Source of the DNA: Lentisphaeria bacterium
GTDB taxonomy: Bacteria > Verrucomicrobiota > Lentisphaeria > Victivallales > UBA1829
Assembly (NCBI GenBank): GCA_017456805.1
Contig: JAFTIQ010000031.1
Span: 124,001-188,000 of the forward strand
Length of the DNA stretch: 64,000 bases
Reading direction: 5' to 3'
Shown in pieces: positions 52,338 to 61,030 of this stretch; position 1 is the stretch's first letter; each line of letters opens with the position of its first letter. The notes beneath the pieces were generated by a model, which was given only the letters and a program-made list of their open reading frames with translations, was not told the origin of the DNA and ran no database searches. The position numbers and the translations under genes were made by a program.

Positions 52338-53692
52338 AAGAAGCAAAGAAATCAATATTGATCGTTGATGATGAGCGCGGGACAAGAGAAATGCTCGGGA
52401 AGTTCCTGCGGCTCAATTATGATGTAACTCTGGCTGAAGACGGTATGACTGCGATCAATCTGATCAGCCGGAACGAATATGATCTGGTTCTGACGGATAT
52501 CCGGATGGGGTCCGGACCGGATGGTATGAATGTGCTGGATGCCGCACTTCAAAAAGATCCGCCGCCGCCCTGTATTCTGTTCACAGCATACGGTTCCATT
52601 GAAAATGCGGTGGAGGCTGTCAAGCATGGCGCATTTGATTTTGTGGCAAAACCTGTGAATCTTGACCGTCTGGAGCTTTTGGTCACCAGGGCACTGGAAT
52701 CCGGTTCTCTCAAAAAAGAAAATCAGGCTTTGAAAAAACGGCTGGATGATAAATTCGGAACCAGGGGGATGATCGGGACCTCTGCCGCAATGAAGCGGAT
52801 CCGGGAAACCATCGAACAGGTTGCGCCGACCCGTGCCAATATCCTGATCACAGGGGAATCCGGGACAGGAAAGGAACTTGTGGCGCAATCCATCCATCAA
52901 CTTTCCGGACGGACCGGTGAATTTGTGGCGGTCAACTGCGCTGCCTTGCCGGAAAATCTCCTGGAAAGCGAACTGTTCGGTCATGAACGCGGAGCTTTTA
53001 CCGGAGCTGTCGACCGGAAAAAAGGCCGCTTTGAACGCGCTGAAGGCGGAACCATTTTTCTGGATGAAATCGGTGAGATCCCGCTCCAGATCCAAGTCAA
53101 ACTCCTCCGGGTACTGGAAAGCAGAACCTATGAACGGATCGGCGGAACCGAACTTTTGAAAACCGATGCAAGAGTCGTTGCCGCAACCAACCGGGATTTG
53201 AAAAAAATGGTGGAAGAAGGCTCCTTCCGGGAAGATCTGTATTATCGCCTGAACGTCGTTTCCATTGAATTACCGCCTTTGCGGGAACGGAAAGATGATA
53301 TCCCGCTTCTCGTTGCTCATTATCTGGAACTCTTTTCCAAAGAGAACGGAAAGGAAATGGGGATCACCCCTGAGGCAATGGAACTTCTGACAGCATGCCG
53401 CTGGCCGGGAAATATCCGGGAACTCCGGAACTGTGTGGAGCGGATGGTTGTGCTCAGCAGAGAAAAAATGATCGGCGTGGATAATGTTCCCCTTGAGATC
53501 CGGGAACAAACGACTCCCGGCATTACAAAAAGTACGATCCAGCCGGCAACCTGCGATCTGGAACGGAATGAAAAGATTCTGATCACCAAGGCGTTGAATG
53601 AATGCGGCGGAAACCGGACCCGGGCTGCAGAAAAACTCGGGATCAGCCGCAGAACTCTTCTCCGGAAACTCAAAACTTATTCCATGGAATAA
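52334..53692 (+). CDS. NtrC-type sigma-54 dependent response regulator
   Basis: Receiver with Asp55 (LVLTDIRMG) and Lys106 (FVAKPVN); AAA+ domain with Walker A GESGTGKE (174-181), sigma-54 contact GAFTGA (220-225), Walker [13 protein letters not shown] and R-finger region [22 protein letters not shown]-terminal Fis-type HTH ([20 protein letters not shown]). All key residues are intact, so it should activate sigma-54 promoters when phosphorylated by the kinase encoded upstream. No matching -24/-12 target was confidently seen in this window. Confidence 0.96.
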   Translation: MKEAKKSILIVDDERGTREMLGKFLRLNYDVTLAEDGMTAINLISRNEYDLVLTDIRMGSGPDGMNVLDAALQKDPPPPCILFTAYGSIENAVEAVKHGAFDFVAKPVNLDRLELLVTRALESGSLKKENQALKKRLDDKFGTRGMIGTSAAMKRIRETIEQVAPTRANILITGESGTGKELVAQSIHQLSGRTGEFVAVNCAALPENLLESELFGHERGAFTGAVDRKKGRFERAEGGTIFLDEIGEIPLQIQVKLLRVLESRTYERIGGTELLKTDARVVAATNRDLKKMVEEGSFREDLYYRLNVVSIELPPLRERKDDIPLLVAHYLELFSKENGKEMGITPEAMELLTACRWPGNIRELRNCVERMVVLSREKMIGVDNVPLEIREQTTPGITKSTIQPATCDLERNEKILITKALNECGGNRTRAAEKLGISRRTLLRKLKTYSME

Positions 53693-53733
53693 AAAGAGGG
53701 GTGTTTGAGCATTAAATCCTGATTGAGGAGATA

Positions 53734-53868
53734 GCCCCGAATGGGGCAAATGCTCTGAAGAAATCTATCCTCTTGAATAAACTTAATTCTGCCGCCCTTA
53801 CAGGGCTTTATGTTATTCTTTTCATCTATTCCCGGGGCTGCACAGACTTTCAGTCTGTTTCCCCCGGG
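53734..53868. repeat. REP-like palindromic intergenic element
   Basis: Three hairpins in a 135-bp stretch: GCCCC-GAAT-GGGGC (53734-53747), GCCCT-TAC-AGGGC (53794-53806), and a nested palindrome in which CCCGGGG/CCCCGGG (53831-53837 with 53862-53868) encloses ACAGACT/AGTCTGT (53842-53858). A trailing AGAGCCCTGC at about 53880 is complementary to the middle hairpin. It lies between the 3' ends of convergent genes, the usual place of repetitive extragenic palindromes; no second copy occurs in this window. Confidence 0.7.
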
Positions 53869-53900
53869 CTTCGTTCTGCAAGAGCCCTGCAATTATTTTT

Positions 53901-54212
53901 TCAGCAGACCGGTGAAAGGATCTTGAGGGATGAACTCTTCCGCATATCTTTTACATTTTCCATGAAAACTTTCATGTGCGGCGCCTGAAGATGTTTTTTC
54001 AGATGCTCAATGCTTTCCCAACATTCCACAAAGGTCAATGCATTGGGATCCAGATCTTTCTGAGCCGGAAGCCCGGAATCAAAATTTCCGTTCAGCTGGT
54101 ACATGATACAGCCTTCTTCTGCGAGAACGTTCGGGATGTTTGCCTTGGCGATCTCAATAAATTTTTCCCGGCATCCTTCTTTCAGCTCAGATGTTGCAAC
54201 AACATAAATCAT
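53901..54212 (-). CDS. Antibiotic biosynthesis monooxygenase (ABM/YgiN-like) domain protein, 103 aa
   Basis: Small dimeric ferredoxin-like alpha/beta barrel protein. Begins MIYVVATSELKEGCREKFIE, then EEGCIMYQLNGNFDSG and the family TFVECWESIEHLKKHLQAPHM close to residues 62-82. Proteins of this type act as quinol oxygenases, haem-degrading or protective enzymes; which one is not clear. It lies 18 bp after the rhamnosidase stop on the same strand, so it may share its transcript. Confidence 0.85.
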   Translation of the reverse strand: MIYVVATSELKEGCREKFIEIAKANIPNVLAEEGCIMYQLNGNFDSGLPAQKDLDPNALTFVECWESIEHLKKHLQAPHMKVFMENVKDMRKSSSLKILSPVC

Positions 54213-54230
54213 AATCCTTTGCTCCTTTTG

Positions 54231-56873
54231 TTACAGTTTTATTTCTACAAGGTATTCTCCGGGATCTGCAAGGAAAATACCGTTTTTCTGTTTTTTGATA
54301 CCGGCTTCTTTCAGGGCGGCATCCTGTCCCGGAAGTTTGACGATCGCAGTTGTTCCCGGCGGGACACAGAATGCCCAGAGCAGCACCTTATCTTCTCTGC
54401 GCCAGCTGGAAACGATAGGACCATACTGGGAAACGTAGGTGGCGGAGGCATAACTCATACTGTTGCCGAATTCAGGGGCAAGCATGAATTGTTTGAATCC
54501 CGCCTGATCCAGAGTGTCGGAAAGAGCCTGGATCCCGCAAATGGTTTCATAGAACCACTCCCCGACTGCGCCGTAGGCGTAATGGTTGAAGGAGTTCATA
54601 TTCACATCGCCAAAGCCTGTCTGATCGTTCCAGCTGTTCCAGCGTTCCCACATGGTAGTTGCCCCCTGTGTAACGGGGTAGAGCCAGCCGGGATAAGAGG
54701 TCTTCTGAAGGATTTCGTAGGCAAGATCTGTTTTGCCGATGCTGCTGAGGGTTTTCAGGAGGATCGGCGTTCCGAGGAAGCCCGTTGAAAGGTGGTTGTC
54801 TCTGGACTTCAGGTTTTCCAGAAGATCATCGCAGACATTCTGTTTTGCGGCTGCGGGGGCAAGGTCAAAATGAAGGGTAAGAAGCGCAGCAGTCTGGGAT
54901 TTTTCTTTCAATTTGTTATTGATGAAAAACTCTTTCTGATAAGCAGTTACAACTTTTTTGGAAAGAGCTTTCAGTTCTTTTGCATCCTCCTTCTTACCAA
55001 GAAGTTCTGCATGATGGGCAAGGAGTTTGGTCATTCCGGCAAGATATGCGGTGGAAATCAATTCTTCAGAAGTCGGATCATCCAGATTCAGCCAATCCTT
55101 GAAAACGGCATTTTTAACGATGAGGCTTCCCCCGGATTTTTTCAACTGTACCTGGAAATAATCTTTCATTTTTTCGAAGTAAGTTTCGATCAAACGGGTA
55201 TCGCCGTATTTTTTGAGCATGATATCCGGGCAGATATAGGCGGCATCGGACCAGCCTGCAGCAAAGGTGTTTCTGCGGTAGGCATAGGGAACGTAATAAG
55301 GATATCCTCCGCCCATAGGTTTGCAGCTGTTCAAATCATGGATCCATTTTGTATAGAATTCGGGGGCATACATATTGTAGGTTGCCACATTGATGAACAC
55401 CTGCGTGTCGCCAGTCCAGCCGAGCCGTTCATCCCGCTGAGGACAATCTGTGGGATTATCAAGGAAGTTTCCGCGCTGTCCCCAGACGATATTACTGAAG
55501 AGCTGGTTGATCATTTCATTGGAACATTCAAAGTGTCCGCAATCCGGCAAATCGGAATGAATGACGACTGCCTCGATCTGGTCGGGCTTCAACTCGCCGG
55601 GCCATCCGGAAATTTCCAGGTAACGGAAGCCATAGTAGGTGAAAGTCGGTTCATAAATGACTTGTTTTTTGCTGTTTGCAGCATAATAAACTGTTGTGGC
55701 AGCGGCACTTCTCATATTTCTTGTGTAGAGAGAACCGTCTTCATTGAGCATTTCACCGTGACGGATTGTGATTGATGTTCCCCTGCAAGATTTCTTCAAA
55801 AGGAACCGTTCCCGTCCGGTCAGATTCTGTCCGAAGTCAACAATATAAGTTCCGGCGTTTTTTCTTTTTTTGATGGAAACCGGGGAAAGAGTCATGATTT
55901 CCCGTACAGGGGCTCCGCTGTTCCAGACGATTTCCGGAAGTTTCTTGGAATGGTAATCCGGGCATGACCGGAAGAACTCTTTCCGGATCTCTCCCTGGAA
56001 TACCTTTACCGGGACTTCCAAATAACGTCCCTCTTCTGAGGTCATCCAGTCATCCAGTTCCTCGTTTGCATCGTAGATCTCACCCATATAGATATCGCTG
56101 ACCTTAATGGATGGAAGCGTCCGGAGCGTATTGAAACGGTTGTCAGAAACGATTTTTTCCGAGGTTCCGTCAGAATATGTGATATGAAGTTCCTGCAAAA
56201 GCATCGGGAACGGACCGTAAGCGATTTGACCCCTGTTCAGATCACGGGGGATCCCGCCGCAAAACCATCCTTCGCCAAGGAGATCAGCAAGAGTGTTGCT
56301 GCCTTGTTTCAGCATTTTTGTCACATCGTAAGCCTGATATTGCACCCGGTGATGGTAATCCGTCCAGCCGGGGGAAAAGAGATCGGGGGAGACCCGTTTT
56401 CCATTGAGATATGCTTCATAGAGCCCAAGCGCGGTGGTGTAGAGTCTTGCTTTCTGCACCTTTTTATTGATCTGAAATCTCCGGATAAAGCGTTGGACAG
56501 GATTTTTATAGCACTCGCCGATTTTATCGCAGATCCATTCAGCGGACCATTTTTTGCCGAGAAATCCGGTTTCAAAGAATGCTTTTTCGGTTGACGTTGA
56601 TTTTTTCCCGCTTTCATCAATGACTTGAACTTTCCAAAAATAGCGGGTGAACGGCTGCAGGTTTTTTCCTGCGTAAACGATCTGGTGACATCTTCCGTCT
56701 TTGAGGAATCCGGAATCCCAAACGGTTTTTTTATCTTCTGTCAGGACGCAGATCCGGAACTGTTCCTGCCGGGAACCTGTCCCCTCAAGTTCATAGGAGA
56801 ATCTCGGAAATTTTTCATCCATTCCGATCGGATTCCATTTATATTCGACTTTCAGATTGACAGCTTTCAACAT
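54231..56873 (-). CDS. Alpha-L-rhamnosidase, GH78
   Basis: Removes terminal alpha-L-rhamnose from rhamnogalacturonan, flavonoids or other glycans. 880 aa without signal peptide, so cytosolic. The N-terminal domains include NPIGMDEKFPRFSYEL and GLYEAYLNGKRVSPDLFSPG (the galactose-binding-like domain), then the (alpha/alpha)6 catalytic domain with the family motif TDCPQRDERLGWTGDTQVF (about 474-492) carrying the catalytic acid Glu, and GATTMWERWNSWND with a second conserved Glu. AAGGA precedes ATG 56873. Nearby are an MFS carrier and a GH28-like enzyme, pointing to pectin-derived rhamnosides. Confidence 0.93.
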   Translation of the reverse strand: MLKAVNLKVEYKWNPIGMDEKFPRFSYELEGTGSRQEQFRICVLTEDKKTVWDSGFLKDGRCHQIVYAGKNLQPFTRYFWKVQVIDESGKKSTSTEKAFFETGFLGKKWSAEWICDKIGECYKNPVQRFIRRFQINKKVQKARLYTTALGLYEAYLNGKRVSPDLFSPGWTDYHHRVQYQAYDVTKMLKQGSNTLADLLGEGWFCGGIPRDLNRGQIAYGPFPMLLQELHITYSDGTSEKIVSDNRFNTLRTLPSIKVSDIYMGEIYDANEELDDWMTSEEGRYLEVPVKVFQGEIRKEFFRSCPDYHSKKLPEIVWNSGAPVREIMTLSPVSIKKRKNAGTYIVDFGQNLTGRERFLLKKSCRGTSITIRHGEMLNEDGSLYTRNMRSAAATTVYYAANSKKQVIYEPTFTYYGFRYLEISGWPGELKPDQIEAVVIHSDLPDCGHFECSNEMINQLFSNIVWGQRGNFLDNPTDCPQRDERLGWTGDTQVFINVATYNMYAPEFYTKWIHDLNSCKPMGGGYPYYVPYAYRRNTFAAGWSDAAYICPDIMLKKYGDTRLIETYFEKMKDYFQVQLKKSGGSLIVKNAVFKDWLNLDDPTSEELISTAYLAGMTKLLAHHAELLGKKEDAKELKALSKKVVTAYQKEFFINNKLKEKSQTAALLTLHFDLAPAAAKQNVCDDLLENLKSRDNHLSTGFLGTPILLKTLSSIGKTDLAYEILQKTSYPGWLYPVTQGATTMWERWNSWNDQTGFGDVNMNSFNHYAYGAVGEWFYETICGIQALSDTLDQAGFKQFMLAPEFGNSMSYASATYVSQYGPIVSSWRREDKVLLWAFCVPPGTTAIVKLPGQDAALKEAGIKKQKNGIFLADPGEYLVEIKL

Positions 56874-56908
56874 AATCTTTTTCCTTTTTTGAAATTGATT
56901 TTTTTAAC

Positions 56909-56945
56909 AAAAAAAGCACAGATCAGTGATAATCTGTGCTTTTTG
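56909..56945 (-). terminator. Intrinsic terminator after the SDR gene (can act both ways)
   Basis: AAAAAGCACAGAT pairs with ATCTGTGCTTTTT around the loop CAGTGATA, an A/T-flanked symmetric stem between the SDR stop at 56969 and the rhamnosidase start at 56873. Confidence 0.88.
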
Positions 56946-56968
56946 AGTCGTAGTAATACATGATGAGA

Positions 56969-58072
56969 TCAGAGAAGTTCCGGGAATTCTTTCTCGTAAT
57001 ACTTGGTGATCATCTTCTTAAGGAAGTTGATATCCAGCTTCCAGTCAAGGATTTTATCGCCGAGTTTTTCCCGGACGTTGGAGCTGTCGAAAATGATTTC
57101 GGAAGCGAAGTACGGCATGAGGTCGCTGATCATTCGCTGGACGAGCATTTCTTCCTTAGTGGGGTTGGGGACTTCGCCGAGAACCTGAAGGCCTTTTGCT
57201 TTCAGGACTTCTGAAACAGCTTCTTCGATCCACTTGGTTGCGACAGGGCTTTCACCGGTGATGTGATAAGTCTTGTTTTCAGTGGGGAAGGGGAAGAGGT
57301 TGACGATTGCTTCCTGAACGTAATCGATGGGCACGAAATAGATTTTATCGGTCATTCCGGCCTGAAGGCGGAGATTTTTTTCGAATGCGCTGTTGGGAGC
57401 GATTCCAGCCTTTGCGCAATGGTTCCGTTTGATCATTGCGAAGAATTCGAGGATACGATAGAACGCGAGGGGCTTTCTGATCACACCGTCAGAACGGCGT
57501 CCGACGATGATAGAGGGACGGTAGATGGTGTAGGGGAAACCGGATTCGCGAACGAGTTTTTCGGAATCGAATTTGCTCTTTTCGTAGGGGTTGTTGAATC
57601 CGGGAGCCGGCATGGTATCTTCCATGACGCGTCCTTTGCTGAGTCCTGCGACATAAGCTGTGGAGACGTAATGGAAAGTGGGGATATTTGCTCTTTTCGC
57701 GAGAGCGAGAGCTGCCTGGGTGCCGCCGTAGTTGGTGGCATAGGTTTTTCCCTGGGGGTCTTTTCCGAGGTTCACATCTGCAGCGCAGTGGAAGAATGTA
57801 TCGTAAGGACCTTTCGCCAGCATTTCATCTTCGGGGAGTGCCTGAAGGGTTCCTTCGATGATTTCCACTCTGGAAAGAATGTCATCTGCTGCTTCCGGAA
57901 CTCCATCAAACTCGCACTGGATACGGATAGTTTTTTCTGCACGGTCTTTTCCGCTTTCACCGCCGAATCCGCGGCAAAGGGAAACGATCTTGTAGTCCGG
58001 ATGCTGTCTCAGCAATGAGGTGACGAATGCTGCGCCGACGAGTCCGGTGATTCCAGTCATCAATATTTTCAA
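56969..58072 (-). CDS. SDR-family NAD(P)-dependent epimerase/reductase, extended type
   Basis: Rossmann protein of 367 aa. Nucleotide loop TGITGLVGAAFV (residues 6-17), FHCAADVNLG, active-site YVSTAYVAG and Y-x3-K in NPYEKSKFDSEKLV, PYTIYRPSIIVGRR. It resembles the thioester reductase/'male sterility' (NAD_binding_4) group and nucleoside-sugar epimerases; the substrate is unknown. The start ATG 58072 is preceded by AGGAG and, 20 nt further up, by the 16-bp motif also found at 2783-2798. It has its own terminator. Confidence 0.87.
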   Translation of the reverse strand: MKILMTGITGLVGAAFVTSLLRQHPDYKIVSLCRGFGGESGKDRAEKTIRIQCEFDGVPEAADDILSRVEIIEGTLQALPEDEMLAKGPYDTFFHCAADVNLGKDPQGKTYATNYGGTQAALALAKRANIPTFHYVSTAYVAGLSKGRVMEDTMPAPGFNNPYEKSKFDSEKLVRESGFPYTIYRPSIIVGRRSDGVIRKPLAFYRILEFFAMIKRNHCAKAGIAPNSAFEKNLRLQAGMTDKIYFVPIDYVQEAIVNLFPFPTENKTYHITGESPVATKWIEEAVSEVLKAKGLQVLGEVPNPTKEEMLVQRMISDLMPYFASEIIFDSSNVREKLGDKILDWKLDINFLKKMITKYYEKEFPELL

Positions 58073-58092
58073 TTTCTCTCTCCTGTTGGGTT

Positions 58093-58108
58093 TATTATGC
58101 TTAATTAC
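58093..58108 (-). promoter_or_regulatory. AT-rich motif shared with the coiled-coil operon leader
   Basis: Plus-strand TATTATGCTTAATTAC, 15 of 16 identical to 2783-2798 and placed at nearly the same distance from its start codon. The rest of the 58109-58311 interval is AT-rich; no gene or RNA is seen. Confidence 0.35.
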
Positions 58109-58311
58109 AAAAAATCATAAAGATAATTTAGCATGTTTTGGCAGGATTTCAAATGCATTTTGTGAAAAACTGTAAAAATAACAGAAAAAGAATCATGTGT
58201 TATATTCAAAAACAATCAGAACGAACATCAAAAAAAATTGGTTCTTTTCCAGAAAATCCCCTTTTTTTCTGAAAAAACAGGTATCTTGAAGAGCCGGAAA
58301 AAATCAGACTC

Positions 58312-58339
58312 TTGAATTTTCGGCGGTTTGTGGTATATT
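58312..58339 (+). promoter_or_regulatory. Promoter of the MFS-GH28 unit
   Basis: TTGAAT at 58312-58317, 16-bp spacer, TATATT at 58334-58339, about 63 bp before ATG 58403. Confidence 0.7.
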
Positions 58340-58402
58340 AAACTGTTTTTTTTACCTGCCGGAACACCGGCAAAGCTTAACTGGATAAAAAAAGGAAGAA
58401 AT

Positions 58403-59641
58403 ATGTCCCGGAAAGATCTGCAATTCGGCCGCTACGACTATGCCGCATTTTCAGCATTTACAATGTATTCAATTTGTTCTCTGGCGATTCCTCTGATGAT
58501 CGTTGCCATGGGAAAAGAGCTTGGGTTTCCGCTTGATAAAGGGGGAATGTCCCACGGGGGATTCCTTCATGCCGCCCGCTGTTCTCTGATGATCTTTGCG
58601 CTTCTGATCTGCAGTATTCTTGCATCGAAATACGGGAAACGGATCAGCATGGGAGCGAGTGTTCTCTTTTTCGGCTGCGGGATTCTGATTTGTTCCTTTA
58701 CTACTGCATACTGGATGCTTCTGCCCTGCCTGGTGCTTGTCGGATTCGGGGAAGGGGTCTGTGAAGGATTGGCGACACCTTTTATTCAGGATATGCACAA
58801 GGATGAACCGGAACGCTATGTAAATATCGGTCACTCTTTCTGGTCGGTGGGGATCCTGCTTGCGGTTGTTCTGGTCAGCGGTTTCCTGGCACTCGGGGTG
58901 AGCTGGAGATACATTCTCGGCGGAGCCGGTATCCTTTCCATCTTTGCTTCTCTCATATTTCTCTGGAGAGAGAATCCTGAGAAAAGATATCCGGAAACGA
59001 AAGAAAAGCTGGATCTTGGATTACTGTGGGAACGGAGCAAACTGATTTTCCGTCAGAAGAGCTTCTGGCGATGCTGCGGGGCGATGTTCTTCGGGGCAGG
59101 GGCTGAGTTCGGATTGACATTCTGGTCAGCTGCTTATATCGAATTGAACTTCAAGACTTCTGTTTTTGTGGCGGGACTCGGAACAGGCGTGATCGCGGTC
59201 GGGATGTTCCTGGGCAGATCATTTTTCGGTTATATTGCCAAACCGGAAACTTTGCGGTACATCAATTTTTATGCGGCTATGACAACGATCCCTGTTTCCC
59301 TGCTTCTTGTTCTGCTGAGACCCGGGATCATGCCCAACTGGGCGTTGTTTACTTTTCTTTTTCTTTTGCTGTTCCTTTGCGGGATCGGGATTGCACCTTA
59401 CTGGCCCACCACGCAGGTTTACGGGGTGCAGAAAATGCCGCAATGCGATTCCACTCTCCTTTATATTTACTTTTCAGCCATGGGGGTTCCCGGATGCGGT
59501 TTCTTCTCCTGGTTCATGGGATATGTCGGAGATAAAATGGGGGATTTGAGAGCAACATTCCTTGTCGTGCCATGCAGTCTGCTTGTCTTCCTTGCTTTTA
59601 CCTATTATGAATGTTGGATACGGAAGGATAAAAAATGCTGA
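58403..59641 (+). CDS. MFS transporter
   Basis: Inner-membrane carrier with 12 predicted helices, 412 aa. Start ATG 58403 follows AAGGAAGAA; a longer frame from 58328 lacks a site. The loop 2-3 region reads ASKYGKRISMGASVLFFGCG, similar to the MFS signature, and GEGVCEGLATPFIQDM, FWSVGILLAVVLVSG, and the second-half GTGVIAVGMFLGRSFFGYIA. Related to the FucP/GlcP or sugar-MFS groups in shape. The 3' end overlaps the GH28-like gene by 7 bp, so it most likely imports the oligosaccharide the enzyme acts on. Confidence 0.9.
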   Translation: MSRKDLQFGRYDYAAFSAFTMYSICSLAIPLMIVAMGKELGFPLDKGGMSHGGFLHAARCSLMIFALLICSILASKYGKRISMGASVLFFGCGILICSFTTAYWMLLPCLVLVGFGEGVCEGLATPFIQDMHKDEPERYVNIGHSFWSVGILLAVVLVSGFLALGVSWRYILGGAGILSIFASLIFLWRENPEKRYPETKEKLDLGLLWERSKLIFRQKSFWRCCGAMFFGAGAEFGLTFWSAAYIELNFKTSVFVAGLGTGVIAVGMFLGRSFFGYIAKPETLRYINFYAAMTTIPVSLLLVLLRPGIMPNWALFTFLFLLLFLCGIGIAPYWPTTQVYGVQKMPQCDSTLLYIYFSAMGVPGCGFFSWFMGYVGDKMGDLRATFLVVPCSLLVFLAFTYYECWIRKDKKC

Positions 59642-61005
59642 TATCAGTCAAAACACTGGGTGCCGCAGGAGATGGAAAGACGGATGATTCTGCTGCAATT
59701 GCAAAAGGGATCGCTCTTTTGAAAAAAAACGGCGGCGGCACACTTGTTTTTGAATCAGGAATCTATTTATCCGGAACCCAGCGTTTGTGCGATAATATGG
59801 AACTCCGGCTGGAGGCTGGCGCTGTTCTGAAGGCGTTGCCGGATCTCTCCGCATACGAAAGAGACAACACGGTTCCGGAGGCTTCCCTGAAATATTATCT
59901 GCTCCATCTGGATCATCTGAAAAATGTTACAATTACCGGTCCCGGGACGATTGACGGTTCCGGGCCTTCTTTCTGGGAACGGGAGTATCTTGTTCAGACG
60001 GTTCCCCCATTGAAGGATGGAGAGGAACCGCCGGATATCGTGCCGGATCCCATCTGGAAATATTTCGTGATGAAGCCGAAAAAAGAACGGATCGTCACCA
60101 TTTATGCTTCCGGATGTTCCAATCTGACTCTGAGAGATTTGCAGATCCGGGATGCCGCAGCTTATACGGTTTGGATGATCGGCAGCGAATGGATCACTAT
60201 CCGGAATCTTCACGTTCACAACCGCAGAAGCGGTCCGAATACAGATGTCCTTGATATCGATTGCTGCCGGAATGTCCGGATTTCTGATTGTTATCTTGCG
60301 GCGGGAGATGACAGCATTGCTTTGAAGAGTGATCCTGCGCGGACCGGGACAGATTTTGCCTGTGAAAATATCACGGTTACAAACTGCGTACTGCGCTCCT
60401 CCACCTGCGGGATCCGGATCGGATATGAAGGGGATGCGCCCATCCGGAATTGTGTGTTCAGCAATTTGACGATCTCCGATACCGCAACGGGGATCGATAT
60501 GCTTTCTCTCAATTCGCCCTGTCCTTTTGCAAAACTGGACAAAGGAACGCCCATTGAACATTTGCTTTTTCAGAATATTATCATGCACAATGTGGGAAGA
60601 GCCTTTTTCCTGTGGGCGGGAAATCAATATCCGGAACGCCCTTATGAAGGCTGTATCCGGGATATTCATTTCTCCGGGATCCATGCGGATGGGCAAACAA
60701 CAAGCTGGATCGGCTCTCAGGAGGAAAATGCTGTCTCAGGATTGGTGATGGATCATGTTAAACTCAGAATCCGGGAGAGTCTGGAAGCAGAACCGGAAAA
60801 GGATCCGACGGCTGTCCCGGGGATCTGGAGAGGACCGCTCAGATCCGGGGCTCTTGTCCTGCGCGGCATCCATGGAGTCACGGTCAATGATTTGGAATGT
60901 GAGATCCGGAATACTTCATCGACAGCTTTGCACTGGAAAGATTTAAAACAGTTCCGTCTTAACGGTGTTGAACAGGCTGAAGACGGTTCTCTGCAAAGAG
61001 TTTGA
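59635..61005 (+). CDS. GH28-like polygalacturonase/rhamnogalacturonan hydrolase, atypical active site
   Basis: Right-handed beta-helix protein of 456 aa, no signal peptide, so cytosolic. N-terminal VKTLGAAGDGKTDDSAAIAK is the pectate-lyase-like opening; GPGTIDGSGPSFWERE follows; GH28 motifs NTDVLDI (about 201) and AGDDSIALKSD (about 222-232) with three catalytic aspartates are intact. Where the family has the G-H-G segment and the R-I-K, this protein reads TCGIRIGYEGDAP (about 256-268): the histidine is absent. It may hydrolyse small pectic oligosaccharides or a related linkage. It overlaps the MFS gene by 7 bp. Confidence 0.87.
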   Translation: MLISVKTLGAAGDGKTDDSAAIAKGIALLKKNGGGTLVFESGIYLSGTQRLCDNMELRLEAGAVLKALPDLSAYERDNTVPEASLKYYLLHLDHLKNVTITGPGTIDGSGPSFWEREYLVQTVPPLKDGEEPPDIVPDPIWKYFVMKPKKERIVTIYASGCSNLTLRDLQIRDAAAYTVWMIGSEWITIRNLHVHNRRSGPNTDVLDIDCCRNVRISDCYLAAGDDSIALKSDPARTGTDFACENITVTNCVLRSSTCGIRIGYEGDAPIRNCVFSNLTISDTATGIDMLSLNSPCPFAKLDKGTPIEHLLFQNIIMHNVGRAFFLWAGNQYPERPYEGCIRDIHFSGIHADGQTTSWIGSQEENAVSGLVMDHVKLRIRESLEAEPEKDPTAVPGIWRGPLRSGALVLRGIHGVTVNDLECEIRNTSSTALHWKDLKQFRLNGVEQAEDGSLQRV

Positions 61006-61018
61006 CGTCAAAACTCTT
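60995..61018. terminator. Palindrome between convergent genes, possible bidirectional terminator
   Basis: AGAGTTT-GACGTC-AAAACTCT is a near-perfect palindrome overlapping the stop of the GH28-like gene; a weak T-stretch follows on the plus strand. Confidence 0.4.
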
Positions 61019-61030
61019 CGGTTTTGAAAA

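Noticed and set aside
53693..53900. Short coding frame 53773-53988
   Set aside because: It runs through the palindromic element and the antisense of the monooxygenase-fold gene; no coding signal.
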